The translations under genes were made by a program, and so were the position numbers. From Cladobotryum mycophilum (taxonomy: Eukaryota; Ascomycota; Sordariomycetes; Hypocreales; Hypocreaceae): a stretch of DNA of 64,000 nt. Within the stretch, counting starts at the first letter, position 1. Each line of letters starts with the position of its first letter. The stretch is from NCBI GenBank assembly GCA_036429605.1, contig JAVFKD010000004.1:62001-126000 (forward strand). The letters are read 5' to 3'. A model generated the notes under the pieces. The model saw only the letters and a list, made by a program, of their open reading frames with translations, ran no database searches and had not been told where the DNA came from. Below are positions 33,267 through 46,100 of the stretch, piece by piece.

Positions 33267-34511
33267 ATGCAGAAAGCCAAGCAAGCTGTTTCGGATTTCA
33301 TTTCTCACGACGGGCATCACAAAACCACCGTCCATGAGGATGTCAAGAAAGCCGTAACGGAAGAGCAAGTTCGTCCACAGAAACATGAAAACATAACCAC
33401 AGCTATCGACAAGGAAGTCCATCAAGACCATCATCATACAGCCATACAGCCCATACAAGCCAAGGAAGTCTTGTGAGTCTCATATATCCTCTCAGCATAC
33501 GCTCAAATTACCTGATACCATACTAGACCAGAGAGACACTCCCACAATGTCGTTCCAGTAGAACACAAGACAGTCAAGCACGGTGATGATCGTGATGTTC
33601 GGGCAGCACTTGAAAAAGATGCCAACAAATTCAAGGACAAATCTGTTACGCACAGCACCACTCATTCTGTGTCAACTGCTCCAGTAGTGGAGAGTGAGCA
33701 TATTCATCACCATGTCTACGAACATGTCCAGCCTGTGATCCAAAAGGAAACCATTGCACCACATGTGGTTCATACAACCGTACCTATCCACGAGACACAC
33801 CACGCCCCAGCCGTCCACCATGGAGTTACGACTCTGCCCGTCAAGACCCTGGACGAGTTGTCCGGTAATAGAGGTATCCTGGAAGGTCATGCGGCAACAA
33901 AGGTCAAAGAGTTTGAGGGCTGCCCAACCGTCGACGGCAAGAATATTCACTCTGTTGGTTCACATACAGGCCAGGGGCGTGAACACGTTGGTGATCAATT
34001 CAACACCACGACTAAGCCTCCATTGGATGGATCAAGGGATCGTCACGTCAAACTTCAGTCCTCTGGCCGTAGCGGTGTCCAAATGGACAATGAATTTGGG
34101 GGTTACAGCAACAATACGCCTAGGGGCACTGTCAGAGAGTCTACCAGGGGTGCAGCTGATATGACTGCTCGAAGTGAGCGCGATTCAGGAATAAGACAAA
34201 ACATGGATGCGCAGACGACGAGGATAAGTCACCCAAATACTACAACAGCTACTACTGGGCTCCGAGAGTCTACAAACAATGGAATGTCTGGCAACAAGTC
34301 GAATAAGAAGCATGTAGGTCCTGCACACTCTTAGATTGTCGTTGATTCGTGCTAATCCCTCCAGTCCCATTCTGATTCTGCGGTTGATATGGGAATCAAT
34401 GATCATGGCCAAAATCCGGCAGAGCCTGGAGTTGCGAAAGCTTCGTGGCTGGATAAGCTGAACCCATTGAAGGATGCTGACGGTGATGGAAAGAAGGGCA
34501 TATTTGACTGA
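33267..34511 (+). CDS. Histidine-rich allergen/LEA-like stress protein
   Basis: Exons 33267-33472, 33527-34313 and 34365-34511 give 379 aa. It is hydrophilic and histidine-rich throughout, with repeated paired motifs such as HEDVKKAVTEEQVRPQKHE, IHHHVYEHVQPVIQKETI and IPIHETHHAPAVHHG. The C-terminus is WLDKLNPLKDADGDGKKG, a conserved tail in this fungal family. There is no signal peptide or membrane helix. Proteins of this type are annotated as allergens and resemble desiccation/stress proteins; biochemical function is unproven. The third exon is needed to reach the conserved tail; reading through the second donor would stop at 34334 instead, giving a short isoform. Confidence 0.82.
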
Positions 34512-35054
34512 GGCAGGTCTTAGGAAATGTGTTTAGTGGAACATATGTATGGATTAGATGGTATGTATGATGTATGGTGCATTCATATAACTGTTTATCA
34601 GTTGATTCCACTAGTATTGTAACGTGATTAAGAGAATTTGATAATATGTACCTGCTTAATGGTCATTCTCCCAACGGTTGGACGCAGAAAATTTCACGAG
34701 GAGTGGGGGTTGTTCACTTGTAAGTTCAATCTAGACTCCGTTTCTGTCATACAGTGATCATTTTTTACTCTATAGCAAATATTTCAATGAAAGATCACAG
34801 CTCCGAAGCAAATAGCAGGTCAATATTGTGTTCATTTCATCAATTTCTTATATGCGCATTCTGACACAAAGCACTGCCTGTTTTTGAGGTTAGATGTGTG
34901 CTGCACCCTCAGCTGTACAATCACCATTGTCACTTGCAAGTACTTGGTGTATGAATGTGTATGTGCTTGGGGGGACAAAGGCCGGATTGAGCCATAGAAA
35001 TGCCAAGTTCAGCAAGATTATAAGAAGTTTTAGTTGAAGAAGTGTAGGGCCTAA
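34512..35054. other. Intergenic between convergent genes
   Basis: Holds 3' flanks of the allergen-like gene and the methyltransferase gene. No further feature seen. Confidence 0.5.
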
Positions 35055-35948
35055 TCAATCCTCACTACCAAGCTGGAATTTATACGCAGATATCAACATC
35101 CAAAAACCAGGAATCCACTTCAAGGCCTTGATGAAGGTTCGTTGGAACCAAGGAAGCTTGTCTAATACTGGGTACTCCCAGTACTTGATGCCGACTTTCA
35201 CTTTCATGCCTGGAACCATCTTCTCAAGTTCCTTTTGGTCATTTACCACAAACTTCATAAGACGCGTCGCTGTCCAAGCTGGGGTCCCTAAAATCCACCC
35301 CTTTGTAAACAGATGGCCAACAACATCGAAGATGACTTCTCCACGTGAGAATTTTGACGATAACCTATTTAGAAGCTGCTTTGCTTGCGGCTCATTCAGG
35401 TACATGACGAAACCCTCCATGATAATGAGAACGGGTCGATCTGTGGGTATGTCATCCAGCCATTCTGTGTCAGTTGCTGACGCTGCCACAAGCCGATAGT
35501 CTCTCCCATCGTTCGGACTTGGAACCAACTTCTGGCGTAGGGCGATCACTTCCGGAAGGTCGAGATCCACCCATGTCACTCCCGGACCCCACTTTAGTCG
35601 CAAGACACGACTGTCCAACCCACAGGCGAGATGCAATACAACTGCTTCAGGATTCCGATCGAGAAAGGAGGTCGCCCAAGAGTCTAGCAGCCAGGCACGT
35701 ATCAAAACGCCCTCCCGGATCAACCAATCGAGTAGACGCCGAGGCATATGATAGTCAATATTATCGAGGATCTGTGCAGCCCAGGTATCGTTCAAAATAG
35801 GCGTTGAGCGGCGGGCATCGTCGGCGCGTGTAGAGAGCGTGAGAAACATGGTTTCTGGTACATGGTGAAAAGATTCTTTGGAGCTTGGTATGGGTGTGTT
35901 GGGGGCATTTGCGGGATTCGCAATCTTTATCTCTGTGGTGAACGTCAT
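35055..35948 (-). CDS. Leucine carboxyl methyltransferase-family (TcmP-like) O-methyltransferase
   Basis: Single exon, 297 aa, ATG at 35948. The SAM-binding motif is VVLHLACGLDSRVLRL (about 103-118), followed by WVDLDLPEVI, ATDTEWLDDI and the family's VLIIMEGFVMYLNEP. This matches the LCM/PPM family group that includes polyketide O-methyltransferases such as TcmP. It likely transfers methyl from S-adenosylmethionine to a small-molecule hydroxyl or carboxyl group; the substrate is not known and no biosynthetic backbone gene is nearby. There is no signal peptide. The TATA box at 36029-36034 supports the start. Confidence 0.87.
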   Translation of the reverse strand: MTFTTEIKIANPANAPNTPIPSSKESFHHVPETMFLTLSTRADDARRSTPILNDTWAAQILDNIDYHMPRRLLDWLIREGVLIRAWLLDSWATSFLDRNPEAVVLHLACGLDSRVLRLKWGPGVTWVDLDLPEVIALRQKLVPSPNDGRDYRLVAASATDTEWLDDIPTDRPVLIIMEGFVMYLNEPQAKQLLNRLSSKFSRGEVIFDVVGHLFTKGWILGTPAWTATRLMKFVVNDQKELEKMVPGMKVKVGIKYWEYPVLDKLPWFQRTFIKALKWIPGFWMLISAYKFQLGSED

Positions 35949-36028
35949 AGCGCTAGATAAATAATAAATAAATAAATGGGATGAAGAGTCACGCCTGTTT
36001 GTAAATGTTTGTGATGTAGCTACTGATC

Positions 36029-36034
36029 TTTATA
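36029..36034 (-). promoter_or_regulatory. TATA box of the methyltransferase gene
   Basis: TATAAA on the minus strand, about 81 bp upstream of the ATG at 35948. Confidence 0.6.
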
Positions 36035-37577
36035 TGCTCGTTCATCCATCCTCTGTCATCCACTTGTACTGGGAAATGGGTGTGGCTACTATAATCTGAT
36101 ATTCCGACTGGCGGATATTGCTGTTGGCAAACATTGTGGGACGATGTTACCACCAAGACAAACAGCATGAAACCTTCCAATATCGAGTCTAGTTTGTACA
36201 GGGCGCTAGCTTTCATTACACTCTCTCGAATCCAGCCACATGCTGAAGTGCGCGACATTCTGCATATGTCATCTTGTAAACAATACGTAAGAGGGAGTTA
36301 GGTCTTGATGGTCGGAAGCTGGGAGAGGCATGTGGTTATCAACGTTAGGGTCGGGGGGCAGCAGAGGAGTCTCAGTAGTCTGGACGAGCACCACCAAATT
36401 CCCTGACAACCAAGACGCGTCGCACGGACGGAGTCATCAAAAGATAACACCCTTGGTGAAAAAAAGTATGGGGGACTGTCGCCATGTCACTGGCCACAAC
36501 AAGGCACACGGCATTTACCGCAAGACATTAGTAGTGGAAGGCGTTCTTGCAACGGTCGATCATGGGGGGCCTTTTGTTCCTTTGACGCGTCTGGTGCACA
36601 GCCAAATCCATTCGGTCTTGTTTATTAAACAACGATCAGCACAATAGATAGAGCCGTCGGGTGTTGGGTACGGTTGAGTCAAATGGAGCCACATCCATCT
36701 CCGTCCCACCATCGCGCCCTTTCTTACAATTTGCAGGTCTGGCGACCAAATCTTGAGAAGTAAGACGGCAATTCTCTGGATAGAGAGAATAGGTACAAGT
36801 ACAAGTAGGTAGGTAGTCTAATACCCATAACTTACATAGCTAGAGGCACCGCCTGGCAAAGCCTTGGGTAATGTGGTGGTCTGAGGTACGGAGTAGTGAG
36901 ACGTAACTTACTTACAGGGACCAAGGTTGTATTCGGTTCTCGCCATCGCCGCCTCCGTGACAGTGCAAAGCCCCGTTCACTAATACAATGGTCACGCAAG
37001 ATGCAGGTGGTTGTGGCCATTCTTGTCCCGATATCAAGCAATGCTGAGTCTGCACATGTGCCTCAATACAAAAGCGACGAAGCCCACTGACATAACAGTA
37101 ACAGACTAAGGAAAAATGGGTAATATGAAAAATTATTGACAAGAATGGAGAAGCACGTAATAGCCATTAAAGTCAGGGTACAATGAGCACATGGATGGCT
37201 ATGTGATGAATCGCAAAAAATATATGATCACGGGGCTTTCAATGGGCAACAGAATAAATTGGCTAGCACAATTAATTTAGGCAGTGAGAATTATCTCTGG
37301 CTCAAGATAGTGTGCAAAAATTAGCTCAATTGTGTTGTTACGAACATTGTGTTTCAATCACGCTTGTCATGTACTTTGCAGGCTCAGTGATCCTCGCTCC
37401 GACATTGAGCCCTGGAACGCACCAATTTTCACTTCTGTACATGGCTGATCCTGGTCTAAGGCGAATTAATTATGTGCTGCTAAATTCAATCCAGAATTTT
37501 GAACCATGTTTTACCACAGAGCCTCGCTCACCTGGCGAATATTTGAGCTGAAGTTTGAATGGAGAAGCAAAAGCAGC
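36035..37577. other. Intergenic
   Basis: No supported gene. It includes a small run of tandem GTACAA and GTAG units at about 36793-36817 and a TACGGAGTA motif at about 36887. Confidence 0.45.
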
Positions 37578-38737
37578 TCAATCGGTCGTTCTGTGCGTCA
37601 GGCGAACTTCGTCTCCGACACATAGAATGGCTCCAGTGGGGGCAGCAAAGGCATATTGGCCGAATACAGGCTTATCTGCGGAGAGATGAACCGTAAATAG
37701 ATGATATGGTTTGGAATTATATAATGCAAAATGATACGTACGAGGGAATGTCTTGTTCACACGCCGATCTGCAGCTAATAGACCGTAGACTTGTCGGTTT
37801 CTTGGTGCCATGGTGCCCGTCTCAATATCTACATTTAAGCTTAAACATCGATGGGTTCTGAAAAAGCATCTTATAATTGCCTTTTGACGGGCGCCGCCGT
37901 CCCCGTTGGAGATGACTAGTTCTCTCCAGTTATCCTCATCGAATGGCGCAGTTTCACCAACATCAAGGTGTATATTTGGACGAAATCGTAGTAGAACGTC
38001 TTCATTCCGCTGTGATTCGGGAAGCCTCAATTTAGTATTCTCTTCGGATGCCGAGGATGTCACAAGAAACGGGGCCATGTCTGCGAAGCGAATTCTTTGA
38101 TGTGGGAAATCAGCTCTTGCTTCGTGCATGGAGAATGTGTGCCGTGATGAGCTGAAAGCAGTCCCTGGTATTTCACGCCTGCCATTTCCACCGATAAACA
38201 GCAATCTGACCGCCATGCCAAGATGGTTGCTGAAAAATTCCGCCACATCATTGCCCATATCCACTCCCGTAGCTGTAGTCCCGAAAATGTTGACCTGGTA
38301 GGATTGGGACTCCAGACAAGACAAGGGCGATGGTGTGAGCGGGATTGTGATTGAAGACTCTGGTTGAGCCAATGTATGCCGAATCATAAGTGTTGACCAA
38401 TCTTGATCAATTGATGGTTGAAAGAGTGACAATCGGAAATTAGTCTTGATAGTGATATGCTCTGCTATGTGGGCTGAGGTATCATGCGCCTGTAATGCCT
38501 TTATTAAGATGTATTGTCGATCAAAACGAAAGCCCTCAGCTGTTACTTCAGCCATAGAGACCTCAACTGGTAATATTGACTTGATTGGATATATGAAAAG
38601 CTAAAGAGCCATTATCAGCGAATTGTCTTATCATTCGGGCGCGATTAGCAGACTGATCCAATATGAATAAAATCATGGATGGTAATGCAAACCCGATTCT
38701 TGAAAGGAGAATAGAGTCATACCCGCTGGATTTTCAT
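37578..38737 (-). CDS. MOSC-domain protein
   Basis: A 5-codon first exon (38737-38723, MKIQR) joins over a 122-nt intron to exon 2 starting at 38600 (LFIYPIKSILPVEV), giving the expected MOSC N-terminal beta-barrel start. EVTAEGFRFDRQYILI follows. The MOSC core is FRPNIHLD...F-DE-W, and the conserved cysteine is in RCLSLNVDIETG. A 66-nt stop-free segment (37741-37676, GTACGT...CCGCAG) interrupts FPH-KPVFGQYAF; it is probably an in-frame intron, since its removal restores the family ending KPVFGQYA...GDEVRL. Without that splice the protein is 345 aa, with it 323 aa. MOSC domains handle sulphur or molybdenum-cofactor groups (mARC/YiiM-like); the reaction here is unknown. It is divergent from the Zn2Cys6 regulator at 39131. 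Confidence 0.83.
37676..37741 (-). other. Probable 66-nt in-frame intron of the MOSC gene
   Basis: It has GTACGT donor and CCGCAG acceptor, a length divisible by three and no stop. The 22 codons it would encode interrupt a conserved MOSC segment. Confidence 0.65.
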
Positions 38738-39130
38738 CTTTTGTCGTTTTCGGCTTCGAGCTCGTTCACTTAATGCGTAAGAGAAGATCAAACATAGAAA
38801 GTCTAAGCGCCCGAGCTGACTGATGTTAGAGCAAACAACAGTGGCATCCAAGCAACCTCAGCACTAGGACAATTGTGACTAAGCTGGTCTGCACCTTGCA
38901 TCAGCATGTGGATTTATTCTATACCGAACTAGGAAACTGTCAGCGAGCGTTCCGAAGGGGGTCAATTGCTCAATCGCTTCGAGTAGCTCATCAACACTAT
39001 TGCGACTCGGAGGTTTTCATTCCCTGATCAAGTAGGAGCCATCGTATCCCCTTTCATAGTGTTACTAAGTGAATGAGAGGCCGGCTGAAGGCAGCGCCCC
39101 AGCATTGTTTCGGCATCGAATACCGCCATA
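38738..39130. promoter_or_regulatory. Bidirectional promoter region (MOSC / Zn2Cys6 regulator)
   Basis: 393 bp between the two divergent start codons. It contains palindrome-like CGG/CCG triplets, for example CCGAAC near 38924 and CGGAGG near 39008, which Zn2Cys6 proteins can bind. No site is certain. Confidence 0.4.
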
Positions 39131-41360
39131 ATGGAAATTTCCACTGTGCCTTGCACACGCTGCAGGAAACGTCGAGTCAAGGTACGTTGCCTATACAACA
39201 TAAAGGAGCGATTGGTCGGCGGAATCCAGAACTCTCTATAACGGCTATCAATTTAGTGCGACAAACGATTACCGGGTTGCGAACGGTGTGAAAAGTCATC
39301 ACAGCCATGCCCTGGATACAACCGCCTTCGGGGCTTTCTCGACCAAGGAGAGACACTACGCAGAAAGCTCTCACCCTCAAATTCTCACAAGGCTAGCACT
39401 ATTCAATCAAGAGCAGATGGTATCCAATCTATAGTTGACTCGGGTGGCTCATCTCAATTGATAGTCACCAACCTCTCTGTGGAGGACCTTGGTGCCTCAA
39501 CTAACAGCAGTGCCAGCCATGTTCCATCCAGCGATTCCCATATCGACGTACCTATCAGCGAGCGTATGGCTGCCACAAATATGTCGGATAGCGAGTTCCA
39601 AAGTCTCTTCTTTGACATTGATCCCGATCTATATTATTCTGACGCCAACAACTGTTGCGGATTTATACCAGGCTTGCCTACGACTCAATCTGTTGACTTT
39701 GACCAACCCGCAGCTCTTGATTCTTCGAGTGTGTCAGAGTTTGATCGATTCTCAATGGCGGACTTCAGCTTCTCCATGACCAATCTCGAATCTGACGAAT
39801 CAGTCCGAGCCCTTGACGTGCCGAACAATGAAACGGATCGAGAAACCGCCTACCTTGTACGATACTTTGCCGAGCGCATTAGCCCATGTCTAGATGTCTT
39901 TGATGTTGAACGGTATTTCGGCCATGTCGTACCAACCAGGGCCATTCGAAGCGCCCTTTTGAAGAACTCTCTTGCGGCTATAGCTGCGAAGTCTTTCGGG
40001 AAAACGAAGCGAGAGTCGCCTGCGGGGTTTCTGGCCCAGACAGCAAGCTGGTCAATGTTGGAACAGCACTGTGGTGAAGCTCGTATAGACTGGTTTTATA
40101 AGGCGGCCAGCTTCTACAGCAAGGCAATTGGCCAAATGATGAACGCACTGCAAATCTTGCAGGGTAAAAGCACACCATCATCCGTTTCGAACTCACCTGC
40201 TGCGACACATTTGAACCTACATTTAACTACCAGTCCATCGTCACTGCGGCAAAGCCATCTTGAGAGCAGAGGCTCCGAGGGATGGGCTGTGGATGATGTG
40301 TTAGCTGCGATATCCGTGTTCCTTCTTTACGAATCGCTCGACAACCGACAAAATGAAATCTACCGGTAAGAAAAGCTCCCAGAAAAGCGTCATACCATTA
40401 CTGACAAATGTGTGGTAAAGTCACATGTCCGGTGCCCAATATTTGCTTAACGAAAATTTAGGTGAGCTTCGTAACACGGTTGATGCCAGCGTGAGAGCAT
40501 CTAATGCAAAGAGGGCATGGCAAGCTTCCTTTTGGAGCCTCGCATGTATCGACTGGATTTCTTCATATACATATGAAAACCCACCACGACTAGACCCGTA
40601 CGACTCACAATTGTGGAAAACTGCTGGATTACCACTGTGCGTAATTGGTGGAAAAGTCAAACCAGAATCATTGCGTTGTGTCAATACTCCCCACCCCCAG
40701 CCTCAGGTGACGGAGACTATCGCATGCAGAACGCTCGTTTGGATTGTTCTGAAGGCTCTTATATATGTCACCGCAGAAAAAAGCCGCAGTCCTAGTATTC
40801 ACACACCATCCGAGTTGAGCGGATCAGAATCGCAACTGCCGTATCGACCAGAGGATTGGCATGAGATAAAACAATACCTTGAGGACTGGACTGCAATCCT
40901 TCCAGACACTTTCGAGCCCTGTTTGAAGTTAGGTCACATGAAGATACAAGCCGGTGTACAACCTACCGCAATTCCAGATCCCAACCCAGAGTTATTTTAC
41001 GCAAACTCTTTATGCGCCACGTCTGCTGTATTATATCATTTCGTTCAGCTTCTCTTGCTTCTCCACAAACCTCTCGGTTATAACAACCCTTCCGAACTAC
41101 ATGCGGATTTCATCTCCAAGAGACTTGGTGCATACCGCCAGCTCCCTGCTCTCATAGACAGACATGCCAACCAAATATGCGCGATATCTCTTGCAAGGCC
41201 CAACGACCCTTCTCGATTCCACATGGTGCAGCCTTTGTATTTGGCAGGTCTTTGCTTTGAGAGTTCCGAACAAAAGTCTACGTTACATCGAATCTTGCAA
41301 GATATAAAGCAGGAGACAGGCCTTTCACTTCAGTCGGAATGGGACACTAACATTGGCTAA
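39131..41360 (+). CDS. Zn2Cys6 transcription factor, complete
   Basis: Exons 39131-39181, 39257-40365 and 40421-41360 give 699 aa. The zinc cluster is perfect: Cys8, 11, 18, 25, 28 and 35 (C-x2-C-x6-C-x6-C-x2-C-x6-C), with the first intron falling exactly before Cys18 (RRVK | CDKRLPGC). Without the first small exon the DNA-binding domain is lost, so the start at 39131 matters. PGYNRLRGFLDQ after the last Cys is typical of a fungal subgroup with C-x6-PGY. The rest is a long effector domain with KTKRESPAGFLA, WSMLEQHCGEARIDWFYKAASFYSKAI and YESLD...HMSGAQYLL segments. It is presumably nuclear. It may regulate the divergent MOSC gene, an inference from the 393-bp shared promoter. Confidence 0.9.
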
Positions 41361-41760
41361 ATATTTATACTTGTACAGCGAGGACAAACATGTACGACAA
41401 TACATCGCAACCAATTGTTCAGTTAGCAGATGGATACCCTTGATAAAGAAAGATGGGTTAGACTAATGCATATTAATAAAAAGGGTGTTCATTAAGCATG
41501 GCTATTCACACAGGTGATGATTGTCTATGCGAGTATTCAGGCCCCTCTATAACATCAAACAATGCAAGAACGAATACATAGTGGCTTCACAAGTAGATGG
41601 ATCAGCAGTTGCACGCACTAATGTGCACAGAACATCTAGTTATCAGACAATGGCCTTGCGATAGCTTCGCGCGAATAGATACCGAATGCCGAGCTATTGC
41701 GTGCCTCCGTCCCCCCTCGTAAGCTGGGAGCGATTGTCTGAGCGTAAGCGTTAATACAGT
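41361..41760. other. Intergenic, up to the transposon nest
   Basis: No gene seen. Composition is normal until the left TIR of the outer element. Confidence 0.5.
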
Positions 41761-42679
41761 TAAGTCAAAGCACCTAGGTCCCGACCACCCCTACTTTCCG
41801 ACCACCTAATTTACGTCTAACCACCTTATAACCGATATTATTCTAATTATATTTCTTTTACTAATTCTTATTATATTAAAAAAATAATTAGATTTTTAGA
41901 ATTCTTATATTTTATTATATTAAAAATAATATAAAATATATTATATAGGCTATTTTAGATAGTTTCTTTTTATATAAGGCTTATTTTAAGTAAGGAGTTT
42001 TTAGGATAATTTTTTCAAATTAAATAAAAAGTTTAGAAATAAAAGTAATTATTATAAAATATTTTTAAAAGTTTTTTAAAAAATAAAAAATATATTTCTA
42101 TAAGTAGGTTTTTAATTAAATCTTTTTAAGGCTATTATTAATATATAAAAGACTTAAGAAATTTATAATTAAGATTTTTAAGATTAATAATAATTAATAA
42201 TTACTTAAAAAATAATAATTAATTAGTTTTTTAATTAAAAACTTAAAAATTAAAATTATTAAAAATAAATAAATAAATTTTATATATATTAATAAGATTA
42301 TAATTAAAATTATTAAAGATTTTTTTATTTATTAGATTTATTATTAATTAAAAGTATTTTTTTAAAAAACTAATATAATATAAATAAAACTAAAATTCTA
42401 AAAGGCTAAGAAACTAATAGTTTAATTTTTAGTAATTTATTAATTTATTAAATAATAAAAAAATAGTCTAGAATATATGATTAAATTATAATTATTAAAT
42501 ATATTTTAATAATAGATTAAGCTTTTAATTTATTAATTATTTTTAAAAGCTAGATTATTTAATAATAATAGTTTTTTAATAAAATAAGTTTTCTAATTAA
42601 TTAAAAGTTTATAGTTATTTTTAAAGGCTAAATAAATAATAAAATAATAATAATTTAATTATAAAAGGTTTTTATCTCT

Positions 42680-42684
42680 TAAAT
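42680..42684. repeat. 5-bp target duplication TAAAT, left
   Basis: Matches 49335-49339 at the other end of the LTR retrotransposon. Confidence 0.8.
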
Positions 42685-43166
42685 TGTAACGTTCCGGGCG
42701 TTTCCTAATAAGAATAACCTGGATTGTGGTTACTATTGGTAGTGGATTAGGGCGAGGTTAAGTAATAGGTTTAATGTATTATAGTTTAGGTATTAGGTTA
42801 TTAATAATAAATAATTATATTAATAATTAATTAGGTATATAAAAAAATATAGGCTAATATATATAATAGTTAGGTTTATTATAGTTTAAATAAATATAAG
42901 GTTTTATTTTAATAGAAATAAATTAATAATTTAATAATTATTATAATTATTTAATAGTTTTATATTTATTTAATAATTCCTTGCTTATTTAATAATTCTA
43001 TGTTTATTTAATAAGCTAATTTTTTAAAGGTAAGCTAGATTAATAATATAATTAGTTAGTTTATTTAAGGTTTTATTATAGTTATACTAGGTTATAATAA
43101 GTATAAGTATTCTTAAAAATGGGTCTTTTTTAATGTATAACCTAGATGTAGGGTTAGGTTATTATA
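42685..43166. repeat. 5' LTR, about 482 bp
   Basis: Aligns by eye with 48852-49334 along its whole length; differences are mostly C/T and G/A. It starts TGTAACGTTCCGGGCG. Confidence 0.88.
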
Positions 43167-46100
43167 TATTATTTCTCTTTTTTAGGTTTTATTTTTAAGA
43201 CCTATTAGTTTATAAATACCTTATTATTTCTAGTTTTTTTTTATTTTAAGTTTTTTTTTTTTAATAAATTATATTTCTAAGGGTTATATATTTTTCTAAG
43301 ATATAGTTAATAGAATATAAAAAAAATTATATTTTTTTATATATAATTATTATAAGTATTTAAAATTAATTAATCTTTTTAGTTTTTTTATAATATCTTA
43401 TTTTTTTATAAATCTTATAGTATTAAATATATTATAGTTTAAAAGTTTTATAATTATTATTTATATAATAAAAAAAAGATATATAGTAATTTTTTTCTAA
43501 AGTAATAAATAGGTTTTTTTTTTTAGTTTATTTTTTTTGTTTTTAATATATATTTTTAATAGATTATATTATTAAAAAGAATTATTAATTAAAAGAATAA
43601 AAGACTATTATAGTTTTTAAGTTTTTTAAGCTTTATAAAAAGTTAAATAAAAAGTATTATTAATTAATTAAAAGTATGAGCTATTTGGTTTATATTTATA
43701 AATAAAAGAAAAATATTTATAAGTAAAGGGTAAAGATATTATAACAGGGTGTTAAAATAATAAATAATCTTAAAGTAATAGATTAGTTTAATTTTTTAAG
43801 TTTTTTATAGCCGGTTAATGTTTTCTAGGATAATCTTAAGGTTACGGTTAATTAGGGTTTATTTAAGGATTTTTTAGTTTAAGATTTTAATAAAACTATT
43901 ATAGAATTTTTTAGGTATATTTAAAATATTTAATAGGTTTTTATATATTTTTAGTATTAATATAATTTTTTTATTTAATTAAGTATTAGTATTTATTATT
44001 TTTATAATATATAATTAAAATTAATTTAATTTTATATTTTTTTTATTAAAAGTATTTTTATAAGATTATAAATAATTTTTTTAGTGTTTTTATTAATTTA
44101 TATTTTTTTAAATAAAAAAATATAAAAAACTAGGTATATTTATATTTTTTTTAATAATAAAAGTTTATAGTTAATATTTAAAATAATTTTTTTAATTAAA
44201 TAAGATTTTAATTTTTTAAAGTTTGATTTATTATTTAATTATATTATTTTAATATTTATATTTTTTTTAAAAAATTAGGTTTTTTAATTTATTTTTATTT
44301 ATATTTTTTTTAAAATTAATATAATAATATAAATATTTTTTAATAATCTAATTAATTTATTTAATTTATTTATTAATTTATAAATAATAAACTATATTAA
44401 ACTTATGGTTAATATTTAATTATTTAATTAGTTTTTATTAAAATTTAAATATAAAAACTAATTTTTAATTTAAAATAGTTTTTTTAAATAAAAAATAAAT
44501 ATTTATAATTATATATAAAAATATATATATAAATTCTTTTATATCTATAAATTCTTAGTATAATAAAAAATAAGTTTATTTTATAAGTTTATTAATAATT
44601 ATAAAAATATTATTATATTTAATTTTTATAATAGATTTAATTAATATAAATAATTTTATAATAAAATCTAATATAATTATTTTTTATAGTTTTTAAAGTA
44701 TTAGTAATAATTAGATTTATTTATATAGCTTATACTTTAAGGCTTTTATTTAACTATATATAATATATATTAAAATAATTTTTTAAATATATTATTTTAT
44801 TTTATAAAAGTTAAAGTTTTATTTAACTTACTTAAGTATTTTTTATATTCTTTTATATTTATATAAAAAATATTAATAGACTTTTTTAATAAGGTTTTTT
44901 TAAAGTTTTAAAAGAATTTAAATTTTATTTTTATATTATTATAGGTTTTTATTATTTATAATAAGTTTTTTAAAAAAAAGTTTTTTTAAGTTTTATAATA
45001 TTTTTTAATATAATAAATCTAATTATTATTATTCTTAATTCAGAATATAATATTTAATATATATTATATATAGTATTTTTTAAAATAATATTTAAAATCT
45101 ATTTTATTATAATTATTTTATTTTAATTATAATTTATTTATTTATTTAAAATATTAGTTTTATTATTTTTTAATTTTTTTTAATAAATAAAAATATAATT
45201 AAATTTTAATAAATATTTAATATATTTAATTTAATATTTATTTAATTATTAAATTATAATAAAATAAAAAATATTATTATAATCTATATAAACTTTAATT
45301 TAATATTTATTTTTAAAAAAATAATATTTTTATTCTTTAAAAACTAAAATAATTATTAAAATTTTTTTATTATAAATAAAATAATTTAGTTTAGTATTAT
45401 ATAAAGCTTATAAATAAAATATAATTAATTATAGTTTATTATTTTTATTTTATTATTTAAATTAAACTTTTAATTTAAAATTAAAAAAATTTATTTTAAG
45501 TTTTATTTTTTTTAAATTAAATATTATAAGTATTAGATTTTTTATAATTAAAGTTTTAATTTATTTAAAAGTTTATTATATTTTTTTTATTTATTTAAAT
45601 ATTTAGTTTTTTTTAATTAATTTATAAAATAAATATATAATTTTATTATAGTTTTTTATAAAATATTAATAATAATTAATAAAATTTAAAAAGTTTTAAA
45701 CTTTTTTAATAATATTTAACTTAAATTAACTTTATATTATTTTAACTTTAATAAAATTTATATATATTTTATTTAATATAATAATATATTTAAAAAAAAA
45801 TTTATTAAATATAGAATTTATATTTTTTTAGTTTAATTAAAAGTTTTATTTCTTAAAATCTAACAAGTATTTAATATATATATTATTTATATTCTTTAAA
45901 TATATTTAAAAAAATTAAAATATTATTAAAGTAAATTATTATAAAGATATTAAGATATTCTTTAAATATATTATTAATTATTTTTTAAAATATTATAAAA
46001 GTATTTATTAATCTAAAAAGTATAATAAAATATTTAAATAATTTAAACTTAATATAAAAAATTATTATTTATTTTTTTATTTTTTTATATAAATAAAATT

